A stretch of DNA of 10,035 nucleotides from Frondihabitans sp. Lineage in GTDB: Bacteria > Actinomycetota > Actinomycetes > Actinomycetales > Microbacteriaceae. Every line of letters begins with the position of its first letter. Position 1 is the first letter of the stretch. Under the pieces are notes generated by a model. It made no database searches, was not told where the DNA came from, and was given only the letters and a program-made list of their open reading frames with translations. Shown here piece after piece: positions 1-7,700 of the stretch. Both the position numbers and the translations under genes were made by a program. The stretch is taken from the NCBI GenBank assembly GCA_025464735.1, contig JAODMX010000428.1, positions 1 to 10,035 on the forward strand. The letters are read 5' to 3'.

Positions 1-38
1 TTGCGAACGAGACGCGCTACCAACTGCGCCATAGCCCC
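1..38 (-). tRNA. tRNA-Ala (anticodon CGC), 5' half only, cut by window start
   Basis: Read on the minus strand from base 38, the sequence folds as the first 38 nt of a tRNA. It has a 7-nt acceptor strand starting GGGG, then TG, a GCGC/GCGC D-stem around the D-loop AGTTGGTA, one linker base, the 5' anticodon-stem strand TCTCG and the 7-nt loop TTCGCAA. Positions 34-36 are therefore CGC, reading the alanine codon GCG. The 3' half (anticodon-stem complement, T-arm, acceptor end) lies beyond the window and could not be checked. The 47 bp between this tRNA and the membrane-protein stop contain a weak 7-of-8-pair hairpin (61-80) and a TGATAT hexamer (55-60), which might be a terminator and a tRNA -10 element. 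Neither is strong. GCG is a common codon in high-GC actinobacteria, so a dedicated CGC isoacceptor fits. Confidence 0.85.
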
Positions 39-85
39 AAACTGCCTTGCAACGATATCACCTTGGCGCGGGCGCCCAGGACACG

Positions 86-1228
86 TCACACGGCGCGACG
101 ACGCTGCAAGACCTCGTCGAGGCGAAGCTCCTGCGTCTCGCTCTCGTCGAGGTAGCCCATGCGCGCGAAGGGGCTCTTCGGGTCGCGGGGAGGCTCCGGC
201 GCACGCCGCTGAGCGAGAGCAGGTGCAGGTGCAGGTGCAGGTGCCTCGGCCACAGTCGGCGCGACGTCCGCGACCGTCTCGTCGTCAGACCGTTCCTCGT
301 CGGCGTCGAACCGCGACCGCTGTGATTGGAGCGCCGCCTCTGCTCGCGCGACCTCGCGCAGGGCCTCACGCTGGGCCTCCTGCTGCGACGCGCGCAGCTG
401 CGACGCCCGAGTCTCGGCGGCCGCCCGCAAAGCGTCCGCGTCGCCGACCGCGGTCGGCGCCCCGGCGAAGGCCGAGGAGCGCGCGAGCGCTCGGGCCGAT
501 CCGCGACGAAGGTAGAGCGGACGCGGCATGGCGACCGGTGTCCATTCGCGACCTGTCTCGGAGATCGGAACCGCAGGATCCTGCGCCCCCTCTTCGCTCT
601 CCTCGACGACGTTCGAGCGCGGTGCGAAGTCCTGGAACTCCTGGGCGACGGGCGCAGCAACGGTCACAGGCACGGCGCGGGATCGACGGGCTCGCGCTCG
701 CGACACGGCGGCGAGTTGAGCCAGTACGACGACAGACCCGACGCTGGCCGCTGCCCCCGCAACGACGAGCAGGAGCAGCCCTGCGAACACCGACAGACCG
801 AGGACGAAACCGATGATGCCCGCGAGGAGCACGAGGGTGGCGACGAGCCGGGTGCGACGCAACCGCCGCGCGGCGAGGGCGGGCTCCGTGTCGGCGGCCC
901 GGAGAGCCGGGGCGGTCGCCGCGAGCTCGCGAGTGATCGCGCGCTGGCGGGCGGCCTCGTGTGCGCGGCGAATGGCTTCCCGTTTCGCCTGCTCGGAACG
1001 AAGGACCTTCTGCGCCGACGCGACGGACTTGGCGTTGGCCTCCACTCGGATCTCCTCCGGGAGTTCTGCCGTCTGGGCGAGGATCCGCAGTGTCTGCTGC
1101 AGCCTCACGGCGTTGCGTTCGGTGGCCAGGTACTCCTGGCGTTTGTGCCACGAAGGGATGAGGTAGACGAGCCAGAGCACCGCGACCAGACCGAGGATGA
1201 TTCCTCCGCCCCACGACCCGATTCCCAT
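86..1228 (-). CDS. Conserved actinobacterial membrane protein (Rv0996-like position), three predicted TM segments
   Basis: This is a 380-residue protein of unknown function. A hydrophobic segment lies at about residues 8-25, near the N-terminus and followed by positive charges. A long charged, Ala/Arg/Glu-rich helical stretch runs about 33-110, then two adjacent hydrophobic segments at about 127-147 and 149-173. The C-terminal 200 residues are hydrophilic and look disordered, with a Glu/Asp-rich patch, a short WTPVAMPRPLYL motif at 229-240, a charged helix at 265-310 and an Ala-Pro run at 328-337. ATG at 1228 has no Shine-Dalgarno. TACCCT (1236-1241) sits 7 nt upstream, so leaderless expression is possible but weakly supported. 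It lies 55 bp after the GNAT gene. From memory, M. tuberculosis has a transmembrane protein (Rv0996) after rimJ, so this is probably the positional equivalent. The divergent C-terminal tail is typical of the less conserved part of such proteins. Confidence 0.85.
   Translation of the reverse strand: MGIGSWGGGIILGLVAVLWLVYLIPSWHKRQEYLATERNAVRLQQTLRILAQTAELPEEIRVEANAKSVASAQKVLRSEQAKREAIRRAHEAARQRAITRELAATAPALRAADTEPALAARRLRRTRLVATLVLLAGIIGFVLGLSVFAGLLLLVVAGAAASVGSVVVLAQLAAVSRARARRSRAVPVTVAAPVAQEFQDFAPRSNVVEESEEGAQDPAVPISETGREWTPVAMPRPLYLRRGSARALARSSAFAGAPTAVGDADALRAAAETRASQLRASQQEAQREALREVARAEAALQSQRSRFDADEERSDDETVADVAPTVAEAPAPAPAPALAQRRAPEPPRDPKSPFARMGYLDESETQELRLDEVLQRRRAV
221..244. repeat. 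Tandem hexamer tract (AGGTGC x4) inside the membrane protein gene
   Basis: Four exact head-to-tail copies of AGGTGC. Read on the minus strand in the membrane-protein frame they encode alternating Pro-Ala residues in the disordered tail (about residues 328-337). Because the unit is 6 bp, gain or loss of copies keeps the reading frame. Confidence 0.9.
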
Positions 1229-1283
1229 GCTGGCAAGGGTAGGAGCGGCAGGTCCCGGCGAGGGCGCGATCCGAAGGTGTGTC

Positions 1284-1931
1284 TCAGATCGGCTCCGAGA
1301 ACCCGGCCTCCGTCATCGCCTCGGGCGGCACGTGACCCTGACCGTGCGGCACTCGACCCTCGAGCCAGCGCCGGAGCACCCCTTCTTGGATCTCCTCTGC
1401 GACAAGCGCGAAGCAGAAGTGGTCGCGCCAGTCACCGTTGATGTGAATGTAGCGGCGGCGAAGGCCCTCGTACCGGAATCCGAGCTTCTCGACCACGCGG
1501 AGGGACGGCCCGTTCTCAGGACGAATGCAGATCTCCATCCGATGCAGCCCGAGTCGCTGGAAGCAGTAGTCGGTCGCCAGGGCCACCGCGATCGGCGTCG
1601 CGTTGTTGCCAGCCGCCGCCTGGGTGACCCAGTAGCCGATGGTGGCCGAGGCGAGCGAGCCGTAGGTGATGCCCGACACGTTGAGCTGACCCACGAAACG
1701 CTGGTCGAGCTCGATGGCGAACGGAAGGCCGAGCCCCGCCCGTGCATTGGTCTGCAACGAGCGGATGCTCGACCGAACGTCGATCGTGGTGAAGCCGTGC
1801 GGGTTCGTGGCCTCCCACTGACGCAGCCAGGATCGGTTCTCCATCAGCGCGCGATCGAGATCGCGCGAATCACGCAGCCGCAACGGCCGGATACCGACCC
1901 GACCCGACGTCAGCGTGGGGATGGTGGTCAC
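1284..1931 (-). CDS. rimJ: GNAT-family N-acetyltransferase, RimJ/RimL type
   Basis: Predicted acetyl-CoA-dependent N-acetyltransferase of the family that acetylates N-terminal amino groups of ribosomal proteins. The true substrate here is unknown. With the GTG start at 1931 the protein has 215 residues. It opens with the strand VGIRPLRLRD that begins the GNAT fold. It carries a pyrophosphate-binding loop of the Q-x-x-G-x-G/A type (QAAAGNNA, about 104-111) and the family's N-x-x-S motif in ENGPSLRVVEKLGF (about 139-152), followed by a Gly-Leu-Arg-Arg strand. GTG was chosen over an in-frame ATG at 1994 because that ATG lies inside galU, adds a non-conserved 21-residue extension, and lacks the GGAG (1943-1946) found 11 nt before the GTG. 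The gene follows galU by 29 nt, so co-transcription is likely. In M. tuberculosis rimJ follows galU and moeA1 (recalled). The family assignment is firm; the symbol is by synteny and motif. Confidence 0.85.
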   Translation of the reverse strand: MTTIPTLTSGRVGIRPLRLRDSRDLDRALMENRSWLRQWEATNPHGFTTIDVRSSIRSLQTNARAGLGLPFAIELDQRFVGQLNVSGITYGSLASATIGYWVTQAAAGNNATPIAVALATDYCFQRLGLHRMEICIRPENGPSLRVVEKLGFRYEGLRRRYIHINGDWRDHFCFALVAEEIQEGVLRRWLEGRVPHGQGHVPPEAMTEAGFSEPI

Positions 1932-1942
1932 TTCTTCGTCTT

Positions 1943-1946
1943 CTCC
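1943..1946 (-). promoter_or_regulatory. Shine-Dalgarno deciding the GNAT start
   Basis: GGAG on the minus strand, 11 nt upstream of GTG at 1931 and within an A/G-rich run. Spacing is slightly long. It supports GTG 1931 over ATG 1994, which would overlap the end of galU by 34 bp. Confidence 0.5.
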
Positions 1947-1960
1947 GAGTGGCTTTGCGC

Positions 1961-2854
1961 CTACTCCAGTCCGTTCGTGAACTCCTTGAGCCACGATTTG
2001 AGCTCTTCTCCCAGATCTTCGCGATCGCTGGCGAGCTGAACAATTGCCTTGATGTAGTCGAGTTTGTCACCCGTGTCGTACCGACGGCCACGGAACACGA
2101 CGCCGTAGACACCACCGGTCCACTCTTCCGCGCCGGCCATCTTCTCGAGAGCGTCAGTCAGCTGGATCTCGCCCCCCTTGCCGGGTGCCTGTTTTTCAAG
2201 GACATCGAAGACCTCGGGGCGGAGGACATACCGGCCGATGATGACCAGGTTAGAGGGCGCCTCGCCCTGCGGGGGCTTCTCGACCAGGCCCGTGATCTTC
2301 ACCACGTCGTCCTCGTCGGTCGCCTCGACGGTGGCGACACCGTAAAGGTGCGTCATTGACTCGGGCACCTCGAGGAGTGCGACCACGGAAGCGTTCTTCT
2401 TGGCCTGGACCTGGAGCATGCGCGTCAGCAGGGGATCCCGTGAATCGATGATGTCGTCACCGAGGAGCACGGCGAACGGTTCGCGACCCACGTGCATCTT
2501 GGCGCGGAGCACGGCGTGACCGAGCCCCAGCGGGTCTCCCTGGCGCACGTAGTGCATGTCGGCGAGGTCGGTCGACTGATTGACCTTGGCGAGCTTTTCG
2601 TGGTCGCCCTTCTTCTTCAAGGTCTCCTCGAGCTCCGACACGTGGTCGAAGTGGTTCTCGAGGGCGTTCTTGTTACGGCCGGTGATCATCAGCACGTCGG
2701 TGAGTCCGGCTGACACCGCCTCTTCAACGACGTATTGGATCGCCGGCTTATCGACGACGGGAAGCATCTCCTTCGGCATGGCTTTGGTTGCGGGAAGGAA
2801 TCGTGTTCCCAACCCAGCTGCTGGAATGACGGCTTTAGATATCGTGAAACCCAT
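1961..2854 (-). CDS. galU: UTP--glucose-1-phosphate uridylyltransferase (UDP-glucose pyrophosphorylase)
   Basis: Cytoplasmic enzyme making UDP-glucose from UTP and glucose-1-phosphate, the precursor for cell-wall and capsular polysaccharides, glycolipids and galactose metabolism. It has 297 residues, the usual length. Diagnostic motifs are in order: the nucleotide-binding GLGTRFLPATKAMPKEMLPV at 14-33, QGDPLGLGHAV at 105-115, the metal/nucleotide site GDD at 132-134, VEKP at 191-194, GEIQLTDA at 228-235, and YDTGDK at 259-264 with the catalytic-region lysine at 264. ATG 2854 begins MGFTISKAVIPAAGLGTRF, the normal family N-terminus. An in-frame upstream start at 3019 would run through the divergent cyclo-ligase gene and adds unrelated sequence. 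The upstream TGAGCGGC is only a weak ribosome site. It is first of a minus-strand group with the GNAT and membrane-protein genes. Confidence 0.97.
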   Translation of the reverse strand: MGFTISKAVIPAAGLGTRFLPATKAMPKEMLPVVDKPAIQYVVEEAVSAGLTDVLMITGRNKNALENHFDHVSELEETLKKKGDHEKLAKVNQSTDLADMHYVRQGDPLGLGHAVLRAKMHVGREPFAVLLGDDIIDSRDPLLTRMLQVQAKKNASVVALLEVPESMTHLYGVATVEATDEDDVVKITGLVEKPPQGEAPSNLVIIGRYVLRPEVFDVLEKQAPGKGGEIQLTDALEKMAGAEEWTGGVYGVVFRGRRYDTGDKLDYIKAIVQLASDREDLGEELKSWLKEFTNGLE

Positions 2855-2892
2855 GCCGCTCAGCGTATCTATTACTCGCGTTACGGGGCGGT

Positions 2893-2900
2893 TAAGATTA
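2893..2900. promoter_or_regulatory. Overlapping divergent -10 elements between galU and the cyclo-ligase gene
   Basis: The 51-bp divergent spacer contains TAAGAT on the plus strand (2893-2898). On the minus strand it reads TAATCT (2895-2900). Both match the T-A-n-n-n-T core of a sigma-70-type -10 element and share four bases. The plus-strand hexamer ends 7 nt before the ATG at 2906, which would put the transcription start at or next to the start codon (leaderless). The minus-strand one would give galU a leader of roughly 34 nt. No convincing -35 boxes are visible. Assignment rests on spacing and -10 match only. Confidence 0.5.
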
Positions 2901-2905
2901 CGGGC

Positions 2906-3487
2906 ATGACTGACGACGTCGGCAACCTCAAGCGCGCGCTTCGCAGAGAGCTCCGTTCCCGGCGGCGCACAATGAGCGAGTCCGAGGTCGCGCAGGCGAC
3001 CACCGACCTCACCGCACATCTGATCGATCTAGCCACGCGCCTGAAGATCTCGTCGATGTCCGCCTACCTCTCGGCGACCTTCGAGCCCAACACGCGACCG
3101 TTCCTGAACTGGGCCAACGAGCAGGGCATCAGGGTGCTCTTCCCGATCTCACGCGACGACGGTCTCCTCGACTGGGCCGTGTCGACCGACTTCGAGTCCG
3201 AGACGGAGGGGCTCTTCGGAATGCCCGAGCCGATCGGCGAGGTCCTGAGCCCCATGGCGATCAACGACGTCGACCTCATCGTGGTGCCGGCGGCCCAGAT
3301 CGACCAGACCGGCATGCGCATGGGCTGGGGCAAAGGCTACTTCGACAAGACGCTCGGTTCGATGGAGAAGTGCCCGCCGGTTTATGCTGTGGTGTTCGAC
3401 ACCGAGTTCGTCGAGTCGGTGCCGGCCGAACGCCACGACCAGCCTGTCGACGGTGTTGTGACTCCATCCGGCATTACTACGTTCTGA
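2906..3487 (+). CDS. 5-formyltetrahydrofolate cyclo-ligase (5,10-methenyl-THF synthetase)
   Basis: ATP-dependent cytoplasmic enzyme converting 5-formyl-tetrahydrofolate to 5,10-methenyl-THF, returning the stored folate to one-carbon metabolism. It has 193 residues, full family length. The N-terminal basic helix (K9-R21) precedes SAYLSATFEPNTRPF (52-66). The glycine-rich ATP-binding loop is MGWGKGYFDK at 139-148, a variant of the usual RLGxGGGYYD. The C-terminal ERHDQPVDGVVTPSG (175-189) is the conserved end motif. ATG 2906 has no Shine-Dalgarno and lies 7 nt after a TAAGAT -10 element, so a leaderless transcript is likely. An extended start at 2735 would run through the start of galU and is rejected. 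The zinc-ribbon gene begins 13 bp after this stop, suggesting one transcript. The same pairing is known in M. tuberculosis (Rv0992c-Rv0991c, recalled). Confidence 0.95.
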   Translation: MTDDVGNLKRALRRELRSRRRTMSESEVAQATTDLTAHLIDLATRLKISSMSAYLSATFEPNTRPFLNWANEQGIRVLFPISRDDGLLDWAVSTDFESETEGLFGMPEPIGEVLSPMAINDVDLIVVPAAQIDQTGMRMGWGKGYFDKTLGSMEKCPPVYAVVFDTEFVESVPAERHDQPVDGVVTPSGITTF

Positions 3488-3500
3488 ACAGGGATCCCGC

Positions 3501-3836
3501 GTGCCCACCTACTCTTACCGCTGCACCGAGTGCGACAACGCCTTCGACATCCAGCAGTCGTTCTCCGATGACAGTCTCACCGTGTGCCCGGTGTGCGGCG
3601 GCAAGCTCCGCAAGGTCTTCAGCGCCGTCGGCGTGACGTTCAACGGGTCGGGGTTCTACCGAAACGACTCGCGCGCGAAGCCCGCGTCCGAGAGCTCCTC
3701 GAGGTCGAAGTCCGAGAGCTCCGGATCCGGCAGCTCGTCGTCGACTTCGTCCTCAGGTACCGAGTCCAAGCCGCAGACCGCCAAGCCGTCCACTCCCGCG
3801 CCGTCGAAGCCCGCCGCTACGGGCTCCGCCGCCTAG
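3501..3836 (+). CDS. FmdB-type zinc-ribbon protein with disordered Ser-rich tail, Ruc (Rv0991c)-like
   Basis: 111 residues. The N-terminal half is a FmdB-family zinc ribbon: MPTYSYRCTEC opens it, with zinc-binding cysteine pairs C8/C11 and C29/C32, then KVFSAVGVTFNGSGFYRNDSR (36-58). Residues 60-111 are almost entirely Ser, Lys, Pro, Ala, Gly and Thr and are predicted disordered. GTG 3501 is preceded by AGGGA (3490-3494) at 6 nt and starts the conserved MPTYxYRC. The M. tuberculosis protein in the same position, Rv0991c/Ruc, is a redox-regulated chaperone whose cysteines hold zinc and whose C-terminus is unstructured (published work, recalled). Length, cysteine pattern, Ser-rich tail and neighbour all match, so a role as an oxidative-stress holdase working with Hsp70-type chaperones is a reasonable inference. 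FmdB-family names implying formamidase regulation should not be taken literally. Confidence 0.92.
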   Translation: MPTYSYRCTECDNAFDIQQSFSDDSLTVCPVCGGKLRKVFSAVGVTFNGSGFYRNDSRAKPASESSSRSKSESSGSGSSSSTSSSGTESKPQTAKPSTPAPSKPAATGSAA

Positions 3837-3947
3837 GGATCCGGGGCGGTCTCACGACACGAGCGCCCGAAATCCCATCAGGGATACGCTCCTCATGATT
3901 GAGTCGACAAAGATTCGCGTTCTGTCCCCGACCGTAAGGAGCACCCC

Positions 3948-4451
3948 GTGAAGGGCTTCAAAGAGTTTATTCTGCGCGGCAACGTCATTGATCTGGCCGT
4001 CGCGGTCGTGATCGGCGCTGCCTTCACTGCGATCGTCACAGCGCTCGTGACGAACATCTTCAATCCTTTGATCGGCGCGATCTTCAATGCGTCGGCGCTC
4101 GACAAGACCCTGATCGTGTCGATCCCGACCGCTTCGGGCGGGCATGCGCAGCTGCTGTTCGGTGCGGTCATCGGTGCGGCCATCAACTTCGTCATCATCG
4201 CGGCCGTCGTCTACTTCTGCCTCGTGCTCCCGATCAACCACCTCCTGAAGTCAGCGTTCGCCAAGCAGAAAGCCGATGAGGGCACTCCCGAAGACGTGCC
4301 GCCCACCGACGTCGAACTGCTGAGCGAGATCCGCGACCTGTTGCGCGCGCAGAACACCTCCATCGGCAGCACAGGCGGATCGCACGCGGCCCCCGTCGCA
4401 CCGCCGGAGGCCACAGGCACCACGGGCGTCCCGGGGCTGCCCTCCGCCTAG
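3948..4451 (+). CDS. mscL: Large-conductance mechanosensitive channel MscL
   Basis: Pentameric inner-membrane channel that opens near lytic membrane tension and releases solutes after hypo-osmotic shock. 167 residues. The N-terminal MKGFKEFILRGNVIDLAVAV is the family signature (amphipathic S1 helix, then RGNVIDLAVAVVIGAAF). TM1 is about 14-40, a periplasmic loop 45-68, and TM2 about 69-95 (LLFGAVIGAAINFVIIAAVVYF, residues 69-90). A cytoplasmic amphipathic helix lies at about 121-135 (DVELLSEIRDLL), where the family's C-terminal bundle forms. The Gly/Pro/Ala/Thr-rich tail of about 30 residues after it makes this somewhat longer than typical 130-150-residue homologues. GTG 3948 has a strong AAGGAG (3936-3941) at 6 nt. 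It lies 111 bp after the zinc-ribbon gene. That spacer holds only a small ATCCC/GGGAT hairpin (3872-3885) and no clear promoter, so it may be read from the same transcript or from its own. Confidence 0.97.
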   Translation: MKGFKEFILRGNVIDLAVAVVIGAAFTAIVTALVTNIFNPLIGAIFNASALDKTLIVSIPTASGGHAQLLFGAVIGAAINFVIIAAVVYFCLVLPINHLLKSAFAKQKADEGTPEDVPPTDVELLSEIRDLLRAQNTSIGSTGGSHAAPVAPPEATGTTGVPGLPSA

Positions 4452-4461
4452 GCCGCCTTCG

Positions 4462-4533
4462 CGCCAAACCCTCGGCACCGGCCGCCGCACCCCACCTAGG
4501 ACCACCGCGGCAGCCGGCGGCGAGGGTTTAGCG
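4462..4533. terminator. Bidirectional terminator-like inverted repeat between convergent mscL and the helicase operon
   Basis: Arms at 4462-4487 and 4508-4533 (26 nt each) match at 22 of 26 positions and contain AAACCCTCG / CGAGGGTTT. A 20-nt loop separates them. The repeat lies entirely between the mscL stop (4451) and the stop of the convergent 77-residue gene (4544). There is no clear U-tract on either side. The position and symmetry suggest it serves both convergent transcription units. Confidence 0.65.
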
Positions 4534-4543
4534 GGGCGCAGGC

Positions 4544-4777
4544 TCAGCCCCAGTGCGGCGGCTTGTCCCCGCGCAGACGCGCGTCGTTGTCGTGCGAGTC
4601 GACCCGGCGGTCGACGGGCGCCGGCTCCGGATCGCTACCGGGCACCGGCTCAGTCGTCACGCGACGGCCGCGGCGCCGGACGATCGGTGCCGGGGGCGGT
4701 GGCACGGCGACCACGGGAACAGACGTGAGGTCACCGGTCGGGTGGACCACAGGATCCTGCCGGCCTGCCTCGCTCAC
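4544..4777 (-). CDS. Small proline-rich hypothetical protein with C-terminal DKPPHWG motif
   Basis: 77 residues, GTG start at 4777, function unknown. There is no signal peptide or membrane segment. The first half includes a PPPPAP run and an RRRGRR basic patch (about 34-39). The middle is Glu/Pro/Asp-rich. The end, SHDNDARLRGDKPPHWG, is acidic then aromatic and looks like a conserved short binding motif. It begins 9 bp after the stop of the 1280-residue helicase-like gene on the same strand, so it is almost certainly translated from the same mRNA. The ribosome site is weak (GCGGG just before the GTG), which is compatible with coupling to the upstream gene's translation. It ends just before the bidirectional terminator. 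A small partner or regulator of the large protein is an inference from the tight linkage only. Confidence 0.7.
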   Translation of the reverse strand: MSEAGRQDPVVHPTGDLTSVPVVAVPPPPAPIVRRRGRRVTTEPVPGSDPEPAPVDRRVDSHDNDARLRGDKPPHWG

Positions 4778-4786
4778 GACGCCCGC

Positions 4787-7700
4787 TCAGCCGTTGTTGA
4801 TGTGCTGGCGAGCAGACAGCGCGTTGTCGTCGGGCAACAGGGTGTCACCGAGGAGCACTGCCGCCGAGCGCGACCGCCCGAGCCCGAGAACGTCGCTGAT
4901 CCGGTCGGCCACAGCGTCGGGGTCGGTGAAGAGCTGGAACGCGTGCACGCGCACGTAGTGCCAACCGAGGCGGCGCAGGATCTCGGGACGCTCGCGGAGC
5001 GACTCCCGCAGCGACGTCGTGACGAGGGCGGAGTCGGTCTCGATCGTGACGCAGATTCCGTCGTTGGCACAGACGAGGCCAAGCTTGCCACGGTGGCCGA
5101 GAGCGACGGGGATCCCGCGCGCTTCGAGGCGGCGGGCGAGATCGACGAGCATGGGGTCGCTGTCGTCGGGCACGTGCTCCGCGGAGGTGCGCACCTGAAC
5201 CTCGGCGAGGATCTCGGCGAGTGCCACTGTTCCGTGGCCCATCCGGTCGGCGTCGATGTCGTCCGGCTGGAAGCACGTCACAATCACCATGGAGCGGCGC
5301 GCACGCGTCATGGCGACGGCCAGCAGACGCTCGCCTCCGGGCTCGCCGAGAAGACCGAAGTCGCTGAGCACTCGGCCGTGCGGAGTCCGGCCGTAGCCGA
5401 TCGAGAAGATCACGTGGTCGCGGCTCTGCGCGACGCTCTGCTCGAGCGTCGCGATCATGAACGGCTCGCGCCTGTCGCCGACAACGAACTCGGTCAGGTC
5501 TTTGTGCCCCGACACCGCCGTCAGGATGGCCTGCTGCACGCGGATCGCATGCTTCGGGCTGGCCGTGATGACCATGAGCGACTCCGACGGACGAGTCTGG
5601 GCGTGCTCGAGCACCAGGGCGACAACACGATCGACCTCGGCGTCAACGCTCTCGACGGCACCCGACTCGGGGTCGGGCACGGCGCTTCCTCCCGAGACGT
5701 AGTCGAGCGAGATGCTGCCATGGCCGAGGAAACTGCCGGCCCAGGGCAGAGACTCGATACGACCGCCGTAGAAGCGGCGGTTGACGAGCTCGGCGAGGTC
5801 TTCGCCGCCGGCGCGATAGCTGCGCGTGAGAGCGAGGGTCGGAAGCAGCGTCGAAAGGCGAGCCAGTGCCGACTCCTCGTGAAGCTGGGTCAGTCGCGAC
5901 TCGGCGAACGCCACCGGGTCGAAATCGGGATCGTCGCGGTTTCCCTCGGAGGATGGCACCGGTGGCGCGTCGTCTGTCGCGGGGACGACCGCGATCGAGA
6001 AGTCGGAGGGTGTCTCGGTGACCGGATCACCGAACGCCACCGTTTGCTTGCCCCGGCGGATCGCACCGACGTTCTCGGCGAGGGTGGTCGCCCCGGCGTC
6101 GACGAGGATGACCGTGTCGAACGGGACGGTGTCGGCGATGCGATGCACCTCATAGGGTGAGGCGATCCAGACCGGAGCGATCGAACGCGCGAGGTGCGGG
6201 GCGGCATCCTGAAGGAGGCGGCCGGTCACGTGGTCGCGCCGCAGCAGCTGCTTGAGCTGCTGCGCCTCCTCGGGCCAATCGACGAGCCCGATTTTCCAGT
6301 TCTCGGCGAGCTGCCACCCCAGCGACTGGGCGCTGCCGGCCGCGTGAGCTTCGTCGACCAGACGGAAGTCGGCCTCGAGCCGATCGAGCATGGCGGTGTT
6401 CGCCCCGAGAAGTGCACGGTCGGCCTCGAGAAGCGACTCGAGCGCCGAGCGCCACCAGGCGAGCTCGAGCTCTGCAGCGACCTGAGCTTCGGGAACGTGA
6501 CGGTTCGCGAGGTCTGTGATCAGGGGCGAGAGCTCCAGGTCGCGGAGCGTCGTCATCAGCTCGGTGCGCTCCTGCAGGTTGTTGAGCACGTCACTCTCGG
6601 CGGCGAGCACTTCGAGCTTCTGCTGGAGCTCATCGATGCCGACCAGTTCGAGAAGGTCCTCGCCGTGGAGCCCGAGTGGACGATCGAGGATCGAGAGGTC
6701 TTCCGCCACCTGACGGTAGAGAACGATCGTGTCGGTGATTCCGGTCGGCACCTCGGGGGGCGTGCCAGCCGCGACGTAGCGCTGCCACAGGATCCGTTGC
6801 TGTTGCACCCGCCCGAGAGCGTCGTGCAGATCGGGCACGTGCATGCCGGGCCGCACGTACTCGCGCGCGAGCTTCTTGAGGCGGCGACGACTGGCTCCCG
6901 TCATGTCGGCGTCGTGTCGACCCGAGGTGGCCTCGACGAGTTCGGCGACCGAGCGGTCGAACACGGCCGGAAGGAACATGTCGAGGGTGTCGCGCACATC
7001 GGAGAGGAGGCGCAGGTAGATACCCAGCTCCTGAATGTTCACGAAGGGACGCATCCGTGTGGAACCGATGACTTCGCCGGCTCGCTCGAGAAGGTGCGGG
7101 AGATCGCGGTGGTGGAGGTTCTTCGCCAACTGATGCGCCTGCCCCGCTCCGACGGTTTCGTCGAACCGCGAGCCGTACCAGGGCGAGTCCCCCGGCCCGT
7201 ACCGGAACTCGCCGAGATTGGCGGCGTTCACCATCGTCTCGGCGACCCGACCACGGCCCTCGACCATGGACTCGACGCTGTGGCGGCTCAGGCGCGCCGT
7301 GGTAGCCGGCGAGGAAGGCAGGAGAGCAAGTCGCGCGAGCTCGGTCAGACAGTCGAGCACCGAGACACCGAGCGCAGGATCTTTGCGGCTGAGTGCCCCG
7401 CGATAGTCCACGAGCACGCGGCGCAGGCGGACGAGCGCATCGTCGACCTCGGCTGTGCCCGGCTGCTTGGCCTTCTCGTTGCGCCCGATGGCCTTGACGA
7501 CGTCGCGACGCAGCGTTCCGGGCGACACGGCGACACCGGGGAGTCCGATCTCGACAAGACGAGAGGAGATCGCATTGAGGGTCGCTCGCCGCGCACTCAC
7601 GACGAGAACTCGCTTGTTCTGCGCGACGAGAGTGCCGATCGTGTTGACGATCGTCTGGGTACCGCCCGTTCCTGGCAGGGTCTTCACGACGACCGAGTTG

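Noticed and set aside
1..1441. Arg/Gly/Pro-rich open frames on the plus strand opposite the membrane-protein gene
   Set aside because: Their composition is that of high-GC antisense translation, one runs through the tRNA, and the minus-strand frame has clear membrane segments and a proper end.
2855..3019. Longer galU start at 3019
   Set aside because: It would overlap the divergent cyclo-ligase coding region and its promoter; the family N-terminus begins exactly at ATG 2854.
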